Below are positions 46,673 to 55,642 of a stretch of DNA of 64,000 nucleotides, piece by piece. Within the stretch, counting starts at the first letter, position 1. Each line of letters begins with the position of its first letter. The DNA is from Fructilactobacillus florum DSM 22689 = JCM 16035 (lineage in GTDB: Bacteria > Bacillota > Bacilli > Lactobacillales > Lactobacillaceae). The translations under genes and the position numbers were made by a program. The DNA lies in the NCBI RefSeq assembly GCF_001436645.1, contig NZ_AYZI01000002.1, positions 1 to 64,000 on the forward strand. The letters are read 5' to 3'. Under the pieces are notes generated by a model. It did no database searches. It was not told the DNA's origin and was given only the letters and a program-made list of their open reading frames with translations.

Positions 46673-46703
46673 AAATGCCCATGGAAATGGGCATTTTTAT
46701 TTT
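46673..46703 (+). terminator. Hairpin directly before the hydrolase gene
   Basis: AAATGCCCAT/ATGGGCATTT with a GGAA loop and a T-rich tail ends the upstream gene. Only about 20 bases separate it from the next start codon. Confidence 0.8.
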
Positions 46704-46721
46704 AGAAAGAAGGTTTGCGAA

Positions 46722-47651
46722 TTGAGACAGAGCAAGGAAACCAAGCGCAAACGAGTTTGGCCGCGAGTCCTAATTAGCCTGGTGGTTATCATCATAGTTG
46801 CAAGTTTAATCGCACTGTACTATCTATTTAACTTTGCTTTTTCAAGAGATGGGTTTAGCACGCAGCTAGGTCAGGGGGTCAATACGGAGTGGTATGATAC
46901 CAACCCCTCGCAAACTTGGACGCAAAAGACGAAGTCAGGTTTAACGCTTAAAGCACACTATTTTGCAGCGGCACAACCTACCAATAAGACTATTCTAGTG
47001 GTTCATGGATATGGGGGCTCAGCACGTAGGATGAGTACCTATTTGCGGATGTTTCATAACGAGGGGTACAATGTTTTGGCTCCAGACAATCAGGCCTTTG
47101 GCGAGAGCCAGGGACGCTATGTTGGTTATGGTTGGCAGGATCGCACGGCGTTGGCTGGCTGGATGCATCAAATTAATCAATATAATCCCCACGGGGAAAT
47201 TGGAATGTATGGGATTAGTATGGGGGCTTCGGCAGTTTTATTTACCTTGCCAAAAGCACCAGCAAATGTAAAATTTGCGATTGCAGATTGTGGTTATGCT
47301 AGCATTCAAGGAGAACTTGAATATGAATTGCAGCATCTGTTTCATTTGCCTACATTCCCAATTATTCCGATGGAGCGAATGTACTCACGGATTTTAGCGG
47401 GGTATGACTTTGCAGATGCAAATACCAGCCAGACGCTGAAACATAATCAAATCCCGCTGTTTATTATTCACGGTGATCAGGATCACTTGGTTCCCACCAG
47501 GTTTGCGTATGAAAATTACCGAAATAACGGCGGGAAGCAAAAGCAGTTATGGATTGTAAAGGGAGCAGGACATGCGCAATCAAAGCAGGTTGATCCCGAA
47601 TTATATCAGGAAAAAACGGCTGAATTTGCGAAACGCTGGTTTGACCAATGA
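46722..47651 (+). CDS. Membrane-anchored alpha/beta hydrolase
   Basis: The 309-residue protein has a basic N-terminus, one membrane helix (about 12-33; VLISLVVIIIVASLIALYYL) and an extracytoplasmic or membrane-facing alpha/beta-hydrolase domain. Visible motifs are VVHGYGG (oxyanion loop), the nucleophile elbow GISMGAS and the late acid/His sites GDQDHLVP and GAGHAQS. The TTG start at 46722 follows an AGAAGG ribosome site. It resembles the FrsA/YqkD-type hydrolases of lactobacilli; the substrate is unknown. Followed closely by the membrane protein at 47674. Confidence 0.88.
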   Translation: MRQSKETKRKRVWPRVLISLVVIIIVASLIALYYLFNFAFSRDGFSTQLGQGVNTEWYDTNPSQTWTQKTKSGLTLKAHYFAAAQPTNKTILVVHGYGGSARRMSTYLRMFHNEGYNVLAPDNQAFGESQGRYVGYGWQDRTALAGWMHQINQYNPHGEIGMYGISMGASAVLFTLPKAPANVKFAIADCGYASIQGELEYELQHLFHLPTFPIIPMERMYSRILAGYDFADANTSQTLKHNQIPLFIIHGDQDHLVPTRFAYENYRNNGGKQKQLWIVKGAGHAQSKQVDPELYQEKTAEFAKRWFDQ

Positions 47652-47673
47652 TTTTGAAAGAAGCTGATGGGCG

Positions 47674-49176
47674 ATGAAATTGAGTGCTTGCTTAAAAAGG
47701 CGACTGGCATGGTCGCAAATCATCACGTGGGGTTTTGTAATATGGACCGGGCTAATTTTTTTAGGAGCACTCAATGATACAAATCTTAATCCAGTTGGAC
47801 TAACGTCGCTGATTTTAACCAGCTTGGGGACTGGGTTCATTTTTGGCTTTGTGATTTGGCGGTTCCAATTAGGTGTTCTAATTAAACGGTATCGCTGGTT
47901 CCTGACAGTTGTTGCAGTAGGTATTGCTTTGATTTGGCAGCTACTAGTTGTGACGCAGGTTAGTGCTCCAATAGGTTTTAGTGCGGGAGAATTGCAACGA
48001 TCCTTACTCAACCCAGCAGTGGGACAGCACCTATTAGCTAGAAATCCTAGCAACTTTTTTCCGACTTATTTACAGCATTGGTTGTTGGTTCAATTCCACT
48101 TAGTACCCAGCTGGGTCAATCTCAATTTAATAAACTTGAGTTTCTTTGATTTTTCGCTATTACTAAATCTCATCACCGTCTTCTTGCTCAACCGCTCCAC
48201 CCTAATGCCCTTAATTTGGGTTCAAAGTGGTTTAATGGTCACGATGATTCAAGTCATCGTTCCGGGAGCTGACATTATGGTGCTACCGTTTGTTTCTCTG
48301 TTAATGTTGGGTTTTGTTATCAATCGGACGCTCGGAAGGGATGGGCGTCTCAATGGTTGGCAACTGTTAGGCACCCTCGGGTTTAGTTTGGGCGCATTGG
48401 GAACGTGGTTGTTAAAACCGTCGGCACTGGTTTTGCTGGTGGCCATCGCTGGTTGGAGTCTGATGAAATTTTGGACAAGTTCGAAAAAGTGGTCATTAAT
48501 TAAAACGGGGCTTTTTAAAGGACTAGTTTTTTTGCTGATTGTGACTTCAGGTGGAGTGGTTGCAAACCAAGTGAAGCAGCATAATGATTTTATTCAAATT
48601 ACTGATCAACAGGAGCTCCCTCTCAGCCATTCATTGGCATTGGGATTGACAGCACCGGGCGGTTCAAATGTGAACCAAACTAAAAAAATGCGCCAGTTGG
48701 CAACAAAATCGGAACGAAATAAATATGCAGAAAAAATTATTTTCCATCAGTTACGAAATTATGGGATGGTGGGTTTAGGTCAATATTTTGTTACCAAAAA
48801 TTATCATAATACCTCAGATGGAACTTTTGGTTGGTATCGTGGTGATCATCCCTATATTTCAAAACGACCTCAGCATAAATTACAACAACTCTACTATCGA
48901 ACGGGAACCCATTTTCATGATTACCAGTTTTTAGCCCAATTATTTTGGGTTGCTTGTTTGGGTTTATTAATCTTAGGTTTTCGAGTTACCGGTTCGACCG
49001 TCCAGGTGCTACGCTTGGCTTGGATGCTAGGTTTGACCGTCCTCCTTTTGTTTGAAGGTGGTCGTAGTCGGCTGTTAATTCAATTTTTACCTGAATTGTT
49101 ACTCTTGCTAGGACTAACTTATCAATCAGCCTGGCAAAAGTTAATGCGGTTGGCACATGTTTTTGTAACTAAATAG
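47674..49176 (+). CDS. Polytopic membrane protein, possible GT-C glycosyltransferase
   Basis: The 500-residue protein has about 10-12 membrane helices. An extracytoplasmic segment at about 300-400 contains APGGSNVNQTKK and a DGTFGWYRGDHPY stretch, and the last helix region reads FEGGRSRLLIQFLPELLLLLGL. This layout resembles GT-C fold glycosyltransferases that use polyprenyl-linked sugars on the outer face, which is an inference. The stop codon lies inside a long palindrome. It begins 22 bases after the hydrolase, so the two probably share a transcript. Confidence 0.65.
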   Translation: MKLSACLKRRLAWSQIITWGFVIWTGLIFLGALNDTNLNPVGLTSLILTSLGTGFIFGFVIWRFQLGVLIKRYRWFLTVVAVGIALIWQLLVVTQVSAPIGFSAGELQRSLLNPAVGQHLLARNPSNFFPTYLQHWLLVQFHLVPSWVNLNLINLSFFDFSLLLNLITVFLLNRSTLMPLIWVQSGLMVTMIQVIVPGADIMVLPFVSLLMLGFVINRTLGRDGRLNGWQLLGTLGFSLGALGTWLLKPSALVLLVAIAGWSLMKFWTSSKKWSLIKTGLFKGLVFLLIVTSGGVVANQVKQHNDFIQITDQQELPLSHSLALGLTAPGGSNVNQTKKMRQLATKSERNKYAEKIIFHQLRNYGMVGLGQYFVTKNYHNTSDGTFGWYRGDHPYISKRPQHKLQQLYYRTGTHFHDYQFLAQLFWVACLGLLILGFRVTGSTVQVLRLAWMLGLTVLLLFEGGRSRLLIQFLPELLLLLGLTYQSAWQKLMRLAHVFVTK

Positions 49177-49210
49177 GCTTGACTACTGCTGTAGTCAAGC
49201 CTATTTAGTT
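49167..49210. terminator. Perfect bidirectional terminator
   Basis: A 20-base-pair perfect palindrome with a TGCT loop lies between converging genes. It includes the stop codon of the membrane protein and lies 22 bases beyond the SDR stop. Its AAATAGG and CCTATTT ends are weak in T, so part of its function may be mRNA end protection. Confidence 0.75.
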
Positions 49211-49231
49211 AGTTACAATGGTTGGGGTTGT

Positions 49232-50023
49232 CTAACCTTGTCCGTCCTTAAACGCAGGGTACAAGGTCATTCCACCATCGATGTAAAGTGAGATCCCAGT
49301 TACGTAGCTGGATTCTTGAGAAGCCAGCCAAGCTGCTCCGGCAGCGACTTCTTCGGGTGTTCCCACTCGGTTCATTGGAACCATGCTGACGGTTTGTTGG
49401 TAAGTTTTAGCATCGCTAAATTTTTTCTCATTAATCGGGGTGTTGATAGCACCAGGACAAATTTGATTAATCCGAATATTCCTTTCGGCGTATTCCATTG
49501 CCGTAGTTTCTGTGAACAGTTTTACTCCACCTTTACTAGCAGCATAGCTCGCAAAGGTGGGCCAAGGAATTTGTTGGTGCACCGAGGAGGTGTTAATGAT
49601 ATTACCCTGTTTCCCAGTTTTTAGCCAGTAATCAAGCGCAGCTTTGGTACCTAGAAAGGTACCGGTTAAGTTAACTGAGATCACATTTTCCCAGTCCTGC
49701 AGTTCAACCTGGTCAGTCGGAAGTTTCTTCTCCATCCCGGCATTATTACAAAACACGTCTAACCCACCAAACGTCTGCACAGCTTTTTTCACAAGGGCAT
49801 CCGCGGCGGCCTCATCACTAATATCTTGGGCAATGGTCACAGCTTGACCGCCGTTTTTAGTAACGATGGCAGCAGTTTCATCTGCGGCCTGTTGGTTTTT
49901 GTGAAAATTAATAACAACGTTCATTTTTTCTTTTCCGAAGCGAGCAGCAATTGCTGCTCCAATTCCAGAATCTCCACCGGTAATTACCGCCGTTTTTCCC
50001 GTTAAATCTTGATACATCACCAT
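49232..50023 (-). CDS. Short-chain dehydrogenase (glucose 1-dehydrogenase-like)
   Basis: The 263-residue NAD(P)-dependent oxidoreductase has the Rossmann motif TGGDSGIGAAIA, NNAG, the catalytic triad in NTSSVHQQIPW plus YAASKGG, and the C-terminal GISLYIDGGMTLYP typical of glucose 1-dehydrogenase-like SDRs. The substrate is not predictable. GGAG lies eight bases before the ATG. Single gene. Confidence 0.9.
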   Translation of the reverse strand: MVMYQDLTGKTAVITGGDSGIGAAIAARFGKEKMNVVINFHKNQQAADETAAIVTKNGGQAVTIAQDISDEAAADALVKKAVQTFGGLDVFCNNAGMEKKLPTDQVELQDWENVISVNLTGTFLGTKAALDYWLKTGKQGNIINTSSVHQQIPWPTFASYAASKGGVKLFTETTAMEYAERNIRINQICPGAINTPINEKKFSDAKTYQQTVSMVPMNRVGTPEEVAAGAAWLASQESSYVTGISLYIDGGMTLYPAFKDGQG

Positions 50024-50193
50024 GTGCTCAACTCCTTGTTAGCTTTATTGCGCTAAGTCTATCATAATTGATGGGTTAAACAAAGGGGGCACTCGCAAAA
50101 ATCGATTGTGAGCAAGATATTTGCACTTCGGAGCACACATGTTACTATATAAAAGTAAGTTATTCGAATTTATCAATCTAAGGAGGAATTATC

Positions 50194-50541
50194 ATGAATT
50201 TACAAATTACTGATGAAGCGCTGAAATACATTAAGGAGCGGTTGCCCCAAGCCACTGCGTTCCTATTAACGGCAGACGATGGTTCTAATCAATATTCGGC
50301 TGGAAAGGGTAGTGCTTGTAACGTTGGCGATTCCTTTCAAGTAGTTGGGGTTAATCAGGTCGATGACCCCTACACTATCAAGTTTGATTGCGATCAGGAA
50401 GCTCGCTTCTATACGAGTCCGAACGACCAAACTTTCTTTGGGAAGGGGCTTAAGGTTGATATGAAAAATAACTGGCTCGAATTGAAAGATAATAGCGGTA
50501 TTTTAGATGGACAACTAACGACTAATAACGCAGTTAAATAG
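50194..50541 (+). CDS. HesB/YqkB-like iron-sulfur family protein
   Basis: The 115-residue protein has the HesB-like domain outline (LQITDEALKYIKERL start, GDSFQVV, FYTSPNDQTFFGKGLKVD). The single visible cysteine lies in SACNVG and the C-terminal CGC ligand pair of IscA-type carriers is absent, so classic cluster carriage is doubtful. Relatives are common, single genes in lactobacilli. AGGAGG precedes the ATG and a strong terminator follows. Confidence 0.8.
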   Translation: MNLQITDEALKYIKERLPQATAFLLTADDGSNQYSAGKGSACNVGDSFQVVGVNQVDDPYTIKFDCDQEARFYTSPNDQTFFGKGLKVDMKNNWLELKDNSGILDGQLTTNNAVK

Positions 50542-50551
50542 TAATAGTTTA

Positions 50552-50587
50552 AAAAGAGCCCCTGTGCTGAGACGCAGGGGCTCTTTT
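50552..50587. terminator. Terminator between the HesB-like gene and the VTT gene
   Basis: AAAAGAGCCCCTG pairs with CAGGGGCTCTTTT; it serves the plus gene and the convergent minus gene that ends at 50593. Confidence 0.9.
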
Positions 50588-50592
50588 ATTTG

Positions 50593-51279
50593 CTAAAATT
50601 GATCATTAACAAGGTTGGTCAGCAACCAATTAGCTGTTAACAGAAAGATTGCTAACAGTAAGACTAAGAGGACTAGTTGAAGTGGATTCCATTTTAATAA
50701 AGCGTTGCCACCTAACGCATAGATTAGAGAAACTGGAAAAGTTCCGAGCATCGCCGTTAGTGTAACAAGTGGTCGACCAAAGCGTTGTTGCACATTAGCA
50801 GCTTGAATACTTACAAGTGACGAGGGAATGATGGGAATCGAATAACCAATTACTAATCCCATCAACGGATTCTTGATTTTGCGAAGGTGGGTTGCAAAAT
50901 GATTATTGCGATAGCGAGTTTCAATGTCAGTTTTTAAAAAACTGATTAGTTGAATGGTCACGATGTTTCCCATCCCAATTGCTGTCATGTTAACAATGCT
51001 GCCGCCCAAAATACCAAAGCACAGACCGGAGAGAATCCCAAGTAACATTACTGGAACCCCAGGAATGGCGGTTCCAAAAAAGATTAGCAACCAAACAAGG
51101 ATTAAATCGGACCAGCCGTGTTGGCGGATGGCAGCAACGGCTTGCTGATGCCGGTTGGGATTTAGAAATAGTTTAATTTCTGGTTTGTAGCTCTCATAAA
51201 TTAAAATTAGTAATCCAAGCACGATGATTAGGGCTAGGAGTTTAATCAAGATTAAACGATGCTGGTGAAGTAGCTTCAT
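50593..51279 (-). CDS. VTT-domain membrane protein (TVP38/TMEM64 family)
   Basis: The 228-residue protein has about five to six membrane helices and the VTT/SNARE-associated Golgi domain features: FGTAIPGVPVMLLGILSGLCFG, the GNIVTIQLISFL stretch and YSIPIIPSSLVS. Family members are DedA-like transporters or lipid scramblases; the role here is unknown. The start at 51279 follows AAAGGATC; the longer frame to 51321 lacks a ribosome site. Confidence 0.85.
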   Translation of the reverse strand: MKLLHQHRLILIKLLALIIVLGLLILIYESYKPEIKLFLNPNRHQQAVAAIRQHGWSDLILVWLLIFFGTAIPGVPVMLLGILSGLCFGILGGSIVNMTAIGMGNIVTIQLISFLKTDIETRYRNNHFATHLRKIKNPLMGLVIGYSIPIIPSSLVSIQAANVQQRFGRPLVTLTAMLGTFPVSLIYALGGNALLKWNPLQLVLLVLLLAIFLLTANWLLTNLVNDQF

Positions 51280-51351
51280 GAGATCCTTTCTACAGAAGTC
51301 TTGAGGTAGTATTGTTATCATATACCGAGCTGCCTATTTTTGGCAATTAAG

Positions 51352-51388
51352 AAAAAACAACCCCTTCAGCATGAAGAGGTTGTTTTTT
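51352..51388 (-). terminator. Terminator of clpL
   Basis: AAAAAACAACCTCTTCA with its complement and T6 lies directly after the clpL stop on the minus strand. Confidence 0.9.
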
Positions 51389-51402
51389 GGAGCTAAATTT
51401 AA

Positions 51403-53532
51403 TTATTCTTCAGTTCTAGCCTGAATCTCAATCCTTGTTTTGTCATCGTTTAAGACAGCGGTTAGTTTTTTAACATCTTGGTGGTCGAGATAGAACATCG
51501 CAATTTTATCACGTAACTGCTGTTCGATGACTCGTCTGAGCGGACGAGCACCCATGGCCTCGTCGTAACCCTGCTCCATGAGCCACTCTTTAACAGCGGT
51601 TGAGACAGTAATTGACATGTCTTTTTGCGCTAAAGTTTGATTAAGATCGGTAATCATCAAATCAACAATCTTGCTCAGATCATCTTTAGAAAGATGACTA
51701 AACTCAACGATTGCATTGAAACGGTTCAAGAACTCTGGACGGAAGTAAGGCTGGAGCCGATCCATTAATTTCTGGTTCTGATCGTCTGCTTTTGAGAGGG
51801 CTTCGTTGCCAAACCCAGCATTTGAAGTGGCAATAACAACGGTGTTTTTGAAGTTAACAACATTACCCTGACCGTCGGTTAAGCGCCCATCGTCCATGAC
51901 CTGTAATAATAGGGTAGTAACCTGCGGATTGGCCTTTTCGATTTCGTCTAGTAAGACAATCGAATAAGGATTTCTTCTTACTCGTTCAGTTAGAGTGTTG
52001 CCGTTGTCATTGTAGCCAACGTAACCGGCAGAGGCTCCGATTAATTTTGAAACCGCAGTTTCGTCTTGGTATTCCGACATATCTAGCCGAATGATGGAAT
52101 CCTGGTTGTTAAACATGTCTTTGGCTAGCTGTTTAACTAATTCCGTTTTTCCTACTCCAGTTGGTCCGACAAAAAGAAATGATCCAATGGGGCGATTACC
52201 TTCGTCAAACCCAGCTCGGTTTCTGCGAATAGCATTAACGACGGCGGTAACAGCCTCGTCTTGACCGATGATGTGAGCTTTTAGCCGAGCATCCATTCCC
52301 TTGAGCCGTTCCATGTCATTAGCACTCATTTGTGAAACGGGAATGCCAGTCAGACGCTCTACGGATTCAGCAATGTCAGCAGGCTGAGCAATGGGAGTCT
52401 CTGACTGATCCGATTCACTGCTTAGTTGTGCCTCTAGCTTGGAAATCCGTTCTTTATCTTTGGCAGCGGCCTCATAGTTTTCGGCCTTAGCATCTTTTTC
52501 TTTTTGCTGTTTAGCTGCTGCTAACTCTTTTTCTAAGCTAACTTTATCAGTGACTGGATGTTTAGCAGCCAAGTGAGCAGCCGTCATATCAATCAAATCA
52601 ATTGCTTTATCGGGGAGCGATCGCTGTGGAATGTATTGTTCAGAGTAGTCAATTGCCGCTTTTAAGACGTTATCTGGCAATTTGACTTGGTGGTGTTCCT
52701 CGTATGATTTGCGAATTCCCTGCAAAATGGCGAAAGTAGTTTCTTTGCTAGGGGCATTAACAGTTACGTCATTAAAACGACGAGCTAACGCAGCGTCCTT
52801 CATGATGGTGTTGCGGTATTCATCTTGGGTAGTAGCACCAATGATAGATACTTCTCCGCGAGAAAGGGCTGGTTTTAGCATGTCAGAAAGTCCTTTGCCA
52901 CCGTTTTCATCGCCAGTTGATCCAGCACCAACAATCTGATGAATTTCATCAAAGAAGAGAATGACATTTTTACGTTCCTGCACTTCTTTAATGAGGTTTT
53001 GGACGTTCTTTTCATAAGAGCCTCGGTACTGAGTACCCGATTCTAGTGCCGAAAGATCGATGGAAATGATATCCTTGTCCTTAATGGCAGCAGGAACATC
53101 GCCACCAACGATTTTTTGCGCCAACCCTTCGACAATTGCAGTTTTACCAACACCAGCATCACCGACTAAAATTGGGTTATTTTTAATTCGTCTACTCAAA
53201 ATCTCAGCAGTTTCTTGAATTTCCTGATCTCGACCAATCACTGGATCGAGTAAGTCTGCTTTGGCTTCTGCGGTTAGATTACGACCAATTTGATCTAAAT
53301 AGCTTTTATTTTGTGGTTTATTTTCCAAGGGCTGATTCTGATTGTGGCGTCCGGCTTGTCCAGGAATTCGACCGGTACGGCGCATCTCAGCAACCTGTTC
53401 AGGAGTTAGCTCATGTCCATTAACTGTGTAACGGGTATTAGCATCATTCCCAACATTTCCAAAAAAGCTGTTGAAAATATCATCCATACCATTGCCACCA
53501 AAGGGGTCGTTACCAAAATTATTGTTTGCCAT
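51403..53532 (-). CDS. clpL: Stress ATPase/chaperone ClpL
   Basis: This HSP100 disaggregase-type protein of 709 residues has a Gly/Asn-rich N-terminus, two AAA modules (Walker A GDAGVGKT at 124-131 and GPTGVGKT near 450) and a short coiled-coil UVR-like middle region (about 350-375, [18 protein letters not shown]). There is no N-terminal Clp repeat domain and no zinc finger, which separates it from ClpC, ClpB and ClpE and fits ClpL of lactic acid bacteria. ClpL protects against heat and wall stress. A perfect CtsR operator lies about 120 bases upstream. Confidence 0.92.
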   Translation of the reverse strand: MANNNFGNDPFGGNGMDDIFNSFFGNVGNDANTRYTVNGHELTPEQVAEMRRTGRIPGQAGRHNQNQPLENKPQNKSYLDQIGRNLTAEAKADLLDPVIGRDQEIQETAEILSRRIKNNPILVGDAGVGKTAIVEGLAQKIVGGDVPAAIKDKDIISIDLSALESGTQYRGSYEKNVQNLIKEVQERKNVILFFDEIHQIVGAGSTGDENGGKGLSDMLKPALSRGEVSIIGATTQDEYRNTIMKDAALARRFNDVTVNAPSKETTFAILQGIRKSYEEHHQVKLPDNVLKAAIDYSEQYIPQRSLPDKAIDLIDMTAAHLAAKHPVTDKVSLEKELAAAKQQKEKDAKAENYEAAAKDKERISKLEAQLSSESDQSETPIAQPADIAESVERLTGIPVSQMSANDMERLKGMDARLKAHIIGQDEAVTAVVNAIRRNRAGFDEGNRPIGSFLFVGPTGVGKTELVKQLAKDMFNNQDSIIRLDMSEYQDETAVSKLIGASAGYVGYNDNGNTLTERVRRNPYSIVLLDEIEKANPQVTTLLLQVMDDGRLTDGQGNVVNFKNTVVIATSNAGFGNEALSKADDQNQKLMDRLQPYFRPEFLNRFNAIVEFSHLSKDDLSKIVDLMITDLNQTLAQKDMSITVSTAVKEWLMEQGYDEAMGARPLRRVIEQQLRDKIAMFYLDHQDVKKLTAVLNDDKTRIEIQARTEE

Positions 53533-53651
53533 AAGTAATCCTTCTTTCTCAATTTAATTTCAAAGTGATTGTAATGTTTCACAACCATTCCTTGATTTCA
53601 AAATTAATTATAACCCCTCAAAGTGAATAATGAAAGTGTTTTACCTCATAA

Positions 53652-53668
53652 AGTCAAAAAAGGTCAAA
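53652..53668 (-). promoter_or_regulatory. CtsR operator
   Basis: AGTCAAA-AAA-GGTCAAA on the plus strand matches every position of the published CtsR heptad repeat (RGTCAAA-NAN-RGTCAAA). It overlaps TTGAC-type -35 candidates on the minus strand upstream of clpL, as expected for repression of a clp gene at normal temperature. The rest of the gap to the LCP gene (53669-53800) holds no gene. Confidence 0.88.
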
Positions 53669-53803
53669 TTTTGTGAAACATTAAAATGCGAAAACCCTGC
53701 TGGATAATGGGTGTTAGAGGACGGGCAGCTTTTACTACCGTGAGTCACTGGGACGGTTAAAATATCAATAAAGTTGGTCGCATTTTGTAAAATTGAGTTA
53801 GTT

Positions 53804-53833
53804 TTGGTAGACTTTAATTATTGTGAATATGAT
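53804..53833 (+). promoter_or_regulatory. Promoter of the polysaccharide locus
   Basis: TTGGTA (53804-53809), an 18-base spacer and TATGAT (53828-53833) lie 20 bases before the LCP gene start, which has an AAGAGG ribosome site. Confidence 0.55.
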
Positions 53834-53853
53834 CTTTATGAAAAGAGGAAACC

Positions 53854-54846
53854 ATGGCAGATAGTCGAATCCAACGTGACCAAGAACGACACCACCGGTC
53901 ACACAAGCTCAGGAACACGATTCTCATCATTATTGCAGTTATCTTGATTGGTGGCGGTTCCTTTGCAGCTTATAAGTATATGATGCTGAAAAATGCAGCT
54001 GATAAATCTTACAAGAGTGCTGGAATCGAGAAGGAACGAAATACGGATGCCTTACTTCGCCAGAAAAAACCGATTTCAATCCTATTAATGGGGACTGATA
54101 CGGGAGAACTTCATCGTAGTTATAAGGGACGGACTGATACGATGATGGTGGTCACGATTAATCCGAAGACGGAAAAAACTTTAATTACTAGTATTCCTCG
54201 GGATACAGCGGTTAACATCCCGGGTTATCCGGCCCAATCACCAGCCAAAATTAACGCTGCCTATGCTTATGGTAGTGCTAAAACTTCGATCGAGACGGTG
54301 CAAAAAATGCTTAACATCCCGATTGATTATTATGCTCTGATTAATATGCGGGGCTTGGTCCAAATTGTTGACCAAGTTGGCGGGGTAACGATTAGTCCTC
54401 TTCTAACCTTTGACTACGAGGGCTATCATTTCGAACACAATCAGCCAACTAAAATGGATGGTAAAAAGGCCCTCGCCTATTCGCGGATGCGATATAGTGA
54501 TCCCTTGGGAGACTTTGGTCGAGAACAACGCCAGCGTCAACTTTTACAGACGATTGTTAACAAAAACGGAGCAGTTTCTTCAATCATGAATCAGGGCTTC
54601 ATCAATTCGCTTTCAAAAACCACGCAAACGGATCTAACTTTTGGTGATTTGACTAAGATTGTTGCCAAGTATCATGATGCTCGTAGTGAGATTCAGGAGA
54701 CGTATCTAAAGAATCAAACTGGACGGGAAATTAACTATCAAGAAATGGAAGTGACCCCACGGTCTGAACTACAAGCAGCTACCAACAAGATTCGTGAAAG
54801 TTTAGATCTTCCTTACAAAGAAACTGGAAGCATTGCCATACATTAG
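53854..54846 (+). CDS. LytR-CpsA-Psr (LCP) family ligase
   Basis: LCP enzymes transfer undecaprenyl-linked glycopolymers to peptidoglycan on the outer face of the membrane. The 330 residues comprise a basic cytoplasmic start (RIQRDQERHHRSHKLR), one membrane helix (about 23-45) and an LCP domain with GTDTGE, GRTDTMMVVTINP, SIPRDTAV and SRMRYSDPLGDFGREQRQR carrying the conserved Arg and Asp residues. As the first gene of the locus it corresponds to the EpsA/Wzg position. Confidence 0.92.
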   Translation: MADSRIQRDQERHHRSHKLRNTILIIIAVILIGGGSFAAYKYMMLKNAADKSYKSAGIEKERNTDALLRQKKPISILLMGTDTGELHRSYKGRTDTMMVVTINPKTEKTLITSIPRDTAVNIPGYPAQSPAKINAAYAYGSAKTSIETVQKMLNIPIDYYALINMRGLVQIVDQVGGVTISPLLTFDYEGYHFEHNQPTKMDGKKALAYSRMRYSDPLGDFGREQRQRQLLQTIVNKNGAVSSIMNQGFINSLSKTTQTDLTFGDLTKIVAKYHDARSEIQETYLKNQTGREINYQEMEVTPRSELQAATNKIRESLDLPYKETGSIAIH

Positions 54847-54863
54847 ATTAGGGTGGGATTAAA

Positions 54864-55598
54864 GTGGAATATTCAAAAGTAGATTATTTAATGTTTAAAC
54901 TAAGTCACCTGTTCGATGGGAAAATCTTTATTTTATTGGTTGCTTTGATTATTATTGCTGGAGTGATTGTGTTTTTCACTTATGATTACCGCAATAATGG
55001 ACCATTTTTAGCTGAGGAAGCGGATCGAAAAAAACAGAAGGGTCATTCTAAAAAGATCAAACGGACGGAGTTACTTTTGGCAATTATTCCAATTGCAATG
55101 GTTTTGGTCTTATTTGGTTGTCGAAAAGCTTTCTCACAAGCAGCAGCGCCTGACCAGTTAGTGGCTGGTGAAAAAGTTAAGACGGCTGCGGTTGGACGAG
55201 TTGCGGTGATTGACAGTAATTTAGGTAAAATAAAAATAGTTAACCAAAAGTATCATCTAAACAATCCCATTATTGCGCAGGTTAATAATCAAGCCATCTC
55301 ACCAGAATCTGATTATATTCCGCCTTTTGGTGGAACTACGATTAGTAATAAACAGTTTTTGAACTTGCAGGTCGGTGATTATGTCAAGATCAAGGTTAGA
55401 CCACTCGAATATAAGTATCGTAACCACGCTGATTATGCTAAGGATGACAAAATGGTTACCAAGCTAAGCGTTATTAATAGCGCAAATGTAAACGGTGCGG
55501 TGATTAAGGTTCAGCAACGCCAGCTAACTAATCGGGAAATCTCCCAACTTAATCCAGAACAGCCCGTCAATAGACCACAAACTGTTTCGAACTATTAA
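54864..55598 (+). CDS. Membrane protein of unknown function in the polysaccharide locus
   Basis: The 244-residue protein has two membrane helices (about 17-38 and 67-86) joined by a basic loop, followed by a 150-residue extracytoplasmic part containing DSNLGKIKIVNQKYHL and PFGGTTISNKQFLNLQVGDYVKI, which looks like a small beta-barrel. The GTG start at 54864 is 17 bases after the LCP gene. I do not recognise the family; position suggests a partner of LCP or of export. Confidence 0.65.
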   Translation: MEYSKVDYLMFKLSHLFDGKIFILLVALIIIAGVIVFFTYDYRNNGPFLAEEADRKKQKGHSKKIKRTELLLAIIPIAMVLVLFGCRKAFSQAAAPDQLVAGEKVKTAAVGRVAVIDSNLGKIKIVNQKYHLNNPIIAQVNNQAISPESDYIPPFGGTTISNKQFLNLQVGDYVKIKVRPLEYKYRNHADYAKDDKMVTKLSVINSANVNGAVIKVQQRQLTNREISQLNPEQPVNRPQTVSNY

Positions 55599-55642
55599 AC
55601 GATAGTTTAGGAACTGTTCTTTGTGGAGAGGAATCGCAATTC

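Noticed and set aside
51403-53532. ClpE or ClpC instead of ClpL
   Set aside because: No N-terminal zinc finger and no Clp repeat domain; the Gly/Asn-rich start and 709-residue length fit ClpL.
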